A stretch of 64,000 nucleotides of DNA from Paenibacillus contaminans. Its GTDB lineage: Bacteria > Bacillota > Bacilli > Paenibacillales > NBRC-103111. The stretch spans positions 1 to 64,000 of the forward strand of contig NZ_QMFB01000038.1 in assembly GCF_003285015.1 (NCBI RefSeq). Reading direction: 5' to 3'. A program made the position numbers and the translations under genes. Positions 62,883-64,000 of the stretch are shown here, piece by piece (the stretch's first letter is position 1; every line of letters starts with the position of its first letter). The notes under the pieces are model-generated. The model was given only the letters and a program-made list of their open reading frames with translations, ran no database searches and was not told the origin of the DNA.

Positions 62883-63254
62883 GTAATAGGCAGTACGGAG
62901 TACGTCTTTGAAGCTTCCGATTGTTCAACACGTTCGTTAATCAAGCCGCGATATTACTTACTAATCTAAGGTTTGAGAGTTGAAAGAAGGTTGCTTTGCC
63001 CTAGCAAGAGCTTTTCCAAGACTTTTTTTGTTAAAATCACCCGTAAGTGGCAGCGGAGGGGGAGAGGAGCAATATTTGTTGCTTGGTTAACGGTTCCCCT
63101 CATTTCCCTCGTTCGTTGCGACTCCAGTCCCTTAGCCGACCTCAACATGCCGCTTCGTATTAGCTAATTCCCCCTTTACTTCTCCTGTGCCGCTTATAAT
63201 AAACAGACATATTCTTGTCTCCCCCACGCCCTCAAACGAGCTAATCCCGTAATT

Positions 63255-63495
63255 CGATTTTGCCCACTTGGAGCGGGGGTATTGCCTTTGTTTGCCTCTC
63301 CAGTCCGAAAAAACCCACTTACAGAGTGGTTTTTAGAATCTTCCTGTGAATAACCTCACTCCAAGCGGGCAAAATCGGACTCCAGCACAACAGCGAGTAT
63401 TCCAAGCCACTCCAAGTGGGCAGAATCGGACTCCAGCACAACACTGAGCATTCTCCGTTTCTCAAAGTGGGCAAAATCGGACTCCAGCAACTCGC
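63255..63495. repeat. Dispersed repeat family C, second cluster, 51-bp period
   Basis: CCAAGCGGGCAAAATCGGAC and its variants start at 63361, 63412 and 63463, exactly 51 bases apart, each followed by TCCAGCA. Reverse-oriented relatives lie near 63256 and 63301. The stretch 62883-63254 shows nothing recognisable. Confidence 0.75.
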
Positions 63496-63628
63496 CTTAT
63501 CTATCGGTATGTGGTTTTCACCGCTCAGCAATAGCGTCAGACAAACGAAGGAGACTTCAGTCGCTTAACCTGACACATTGGGGAGACTGCGTGCGCCTCG
63601 TGCCGCACCTTCCTTCATCGAGCCGAGC

Positions 63629-63982
63629 CCGTCTTCCGCCTACCACGCCCGACCTCCGCGAGCCACGCCTGTTCGCCGCCTACCACGTCCATCCTCTGCG
63701 AGCCGCGCCCATCCGCCGCCTACCACGCCCGTCCTCCGTGAGCCGGCGCCCCCGCCTGCCGCCTGCCACGTCCGTCCGCCGCGAGCCGCCCCCGCCGCCG
63801 CGAGCCGCGCCCGTCCGCCGCGAGCCGCGCCCGTCCTCCGCCAGCCACGTCCGTCCGCCGCGAGCCGCGCCCGTCCTCCGCCAGCCACGTCCGTCCTCCG
63901 CCAGCCATGCCTGTCCTCCGCGAGCCGCGCCCGTCCGCCGCGAGCCGCGCCTGTCCGCCGCCTGCCACCGCCGCCAACTTGT
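63629..63982. repeat. GC-rich 20-bp tandem array at window end
   Basis: Unit CCGTCCGCCGCGAGCCGCGC alternating with CCGTCCTCCGCCAGCCACGT and relatives, about 17 copies. Most are exactly 20 bases. As 20 is not a multiple of three, open frames through it on either strand change frame each unit and are not genes. Confidence 0.8.
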
Positions 63983-64000
63983 CTTGCCAGCTCGCCGGCG

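Noticed and set aside
63640..63977. Gly/Arg-rich proteins from the right-edge array
   Set aside because: The period of 20 bases shifts frame each unit, and there is no ribosome site.

Overview
The window looks like the chromosome of a spore-forming, Gram-positive soil bacterium of the Paenibacillus/Cohnella type. Reasons: an alpha/beta-type small acid-soluble spore protein, a YyaC-type spore protein, S-layer-homology (SLH) domains, G-rich ribosome binding sites, moderately high GC, and especially the many carbohydrate ABC importers paired with membrane-anchored AraC regulators or YesM/YesN-like two-component systems. No rRNA, tRNA, phage, insertion sequence or CRISPR array was seen.

Layout. 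0.4-8.3 kb: a membrane AraC-type regulator divergent from an LplA-like solute-binding protein, a Gfo/Idh oxidoreductase and two permeases; a relic of another binding-protein 3' end lies inside this cluster. 8.6-11.5 kb: a second Gfo/Idh enzyme, and an FAD oxidoreductase preceded by a translationally coupled 58-codon gene. 11.8-17.3 kb: a binding protein plus sensor kinase plus response regulator with no permease, and with two large inverted repeats between kinase and regulator. 17.3-24.8 kb: a hypothetical protein, a GyrI-like protein, and a secreted pair (GHL10-type glycosidase-like protein and an SLH-anchored protein). 25.3-38.4 kb: a third Gfo/Idh enzyme, spore proteins, an acyltransferase, an ABC exporter, and a sugar/spore-linked group (GH15-like, DUF4912, sugar nucleotidyltransferase fused to a degenerate phosphomutase) with tandem Spo0A boxes upstream. 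38.9-44.8 kb: two DHA2-type MFS exporters, one with its MarR regulator and a palindromic operator, a hydrolase and a TagA/WecG-type glycosyltransferase. 45.4-62.2 kb: a fourth Gfo/Idh enzyme, then the most notable locus. On the minus strand it has binding protein, two permeases, kinase, regulator, a D-threonine-aldolase-like PLP enzyme and an M20 peptidase. Diverging from it on the plus strand are a DUF1961 (YesU-like) protein, a leaderless PL8 lyase resembling chondroitinase ABC, and a membrane AraC regulator.

How the genes fit together: oligosaccharides, possibly uronic-acid-containing, would be bound and imported by the CUT1 transporter and cut in the cytoplasm by the PL8 enzyme, under control of the kinase/regulator pair and the AraC protein. 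A striking array of GCGTTAT half-sites and a cre-like site lies in the shared upstream region. The substrate is inference.

Gene-poor parts are rich in repeats. There are three dispersed families: A about 300 bp, B about 100 bp, and C, clusters of a 26-base motif. There is a 22-bp tandem array at 62.2 kb and a 20-bp GC-rich array at the right edge. One tandem repeat (42 bp, in frame) lies inside the PL8 gene.
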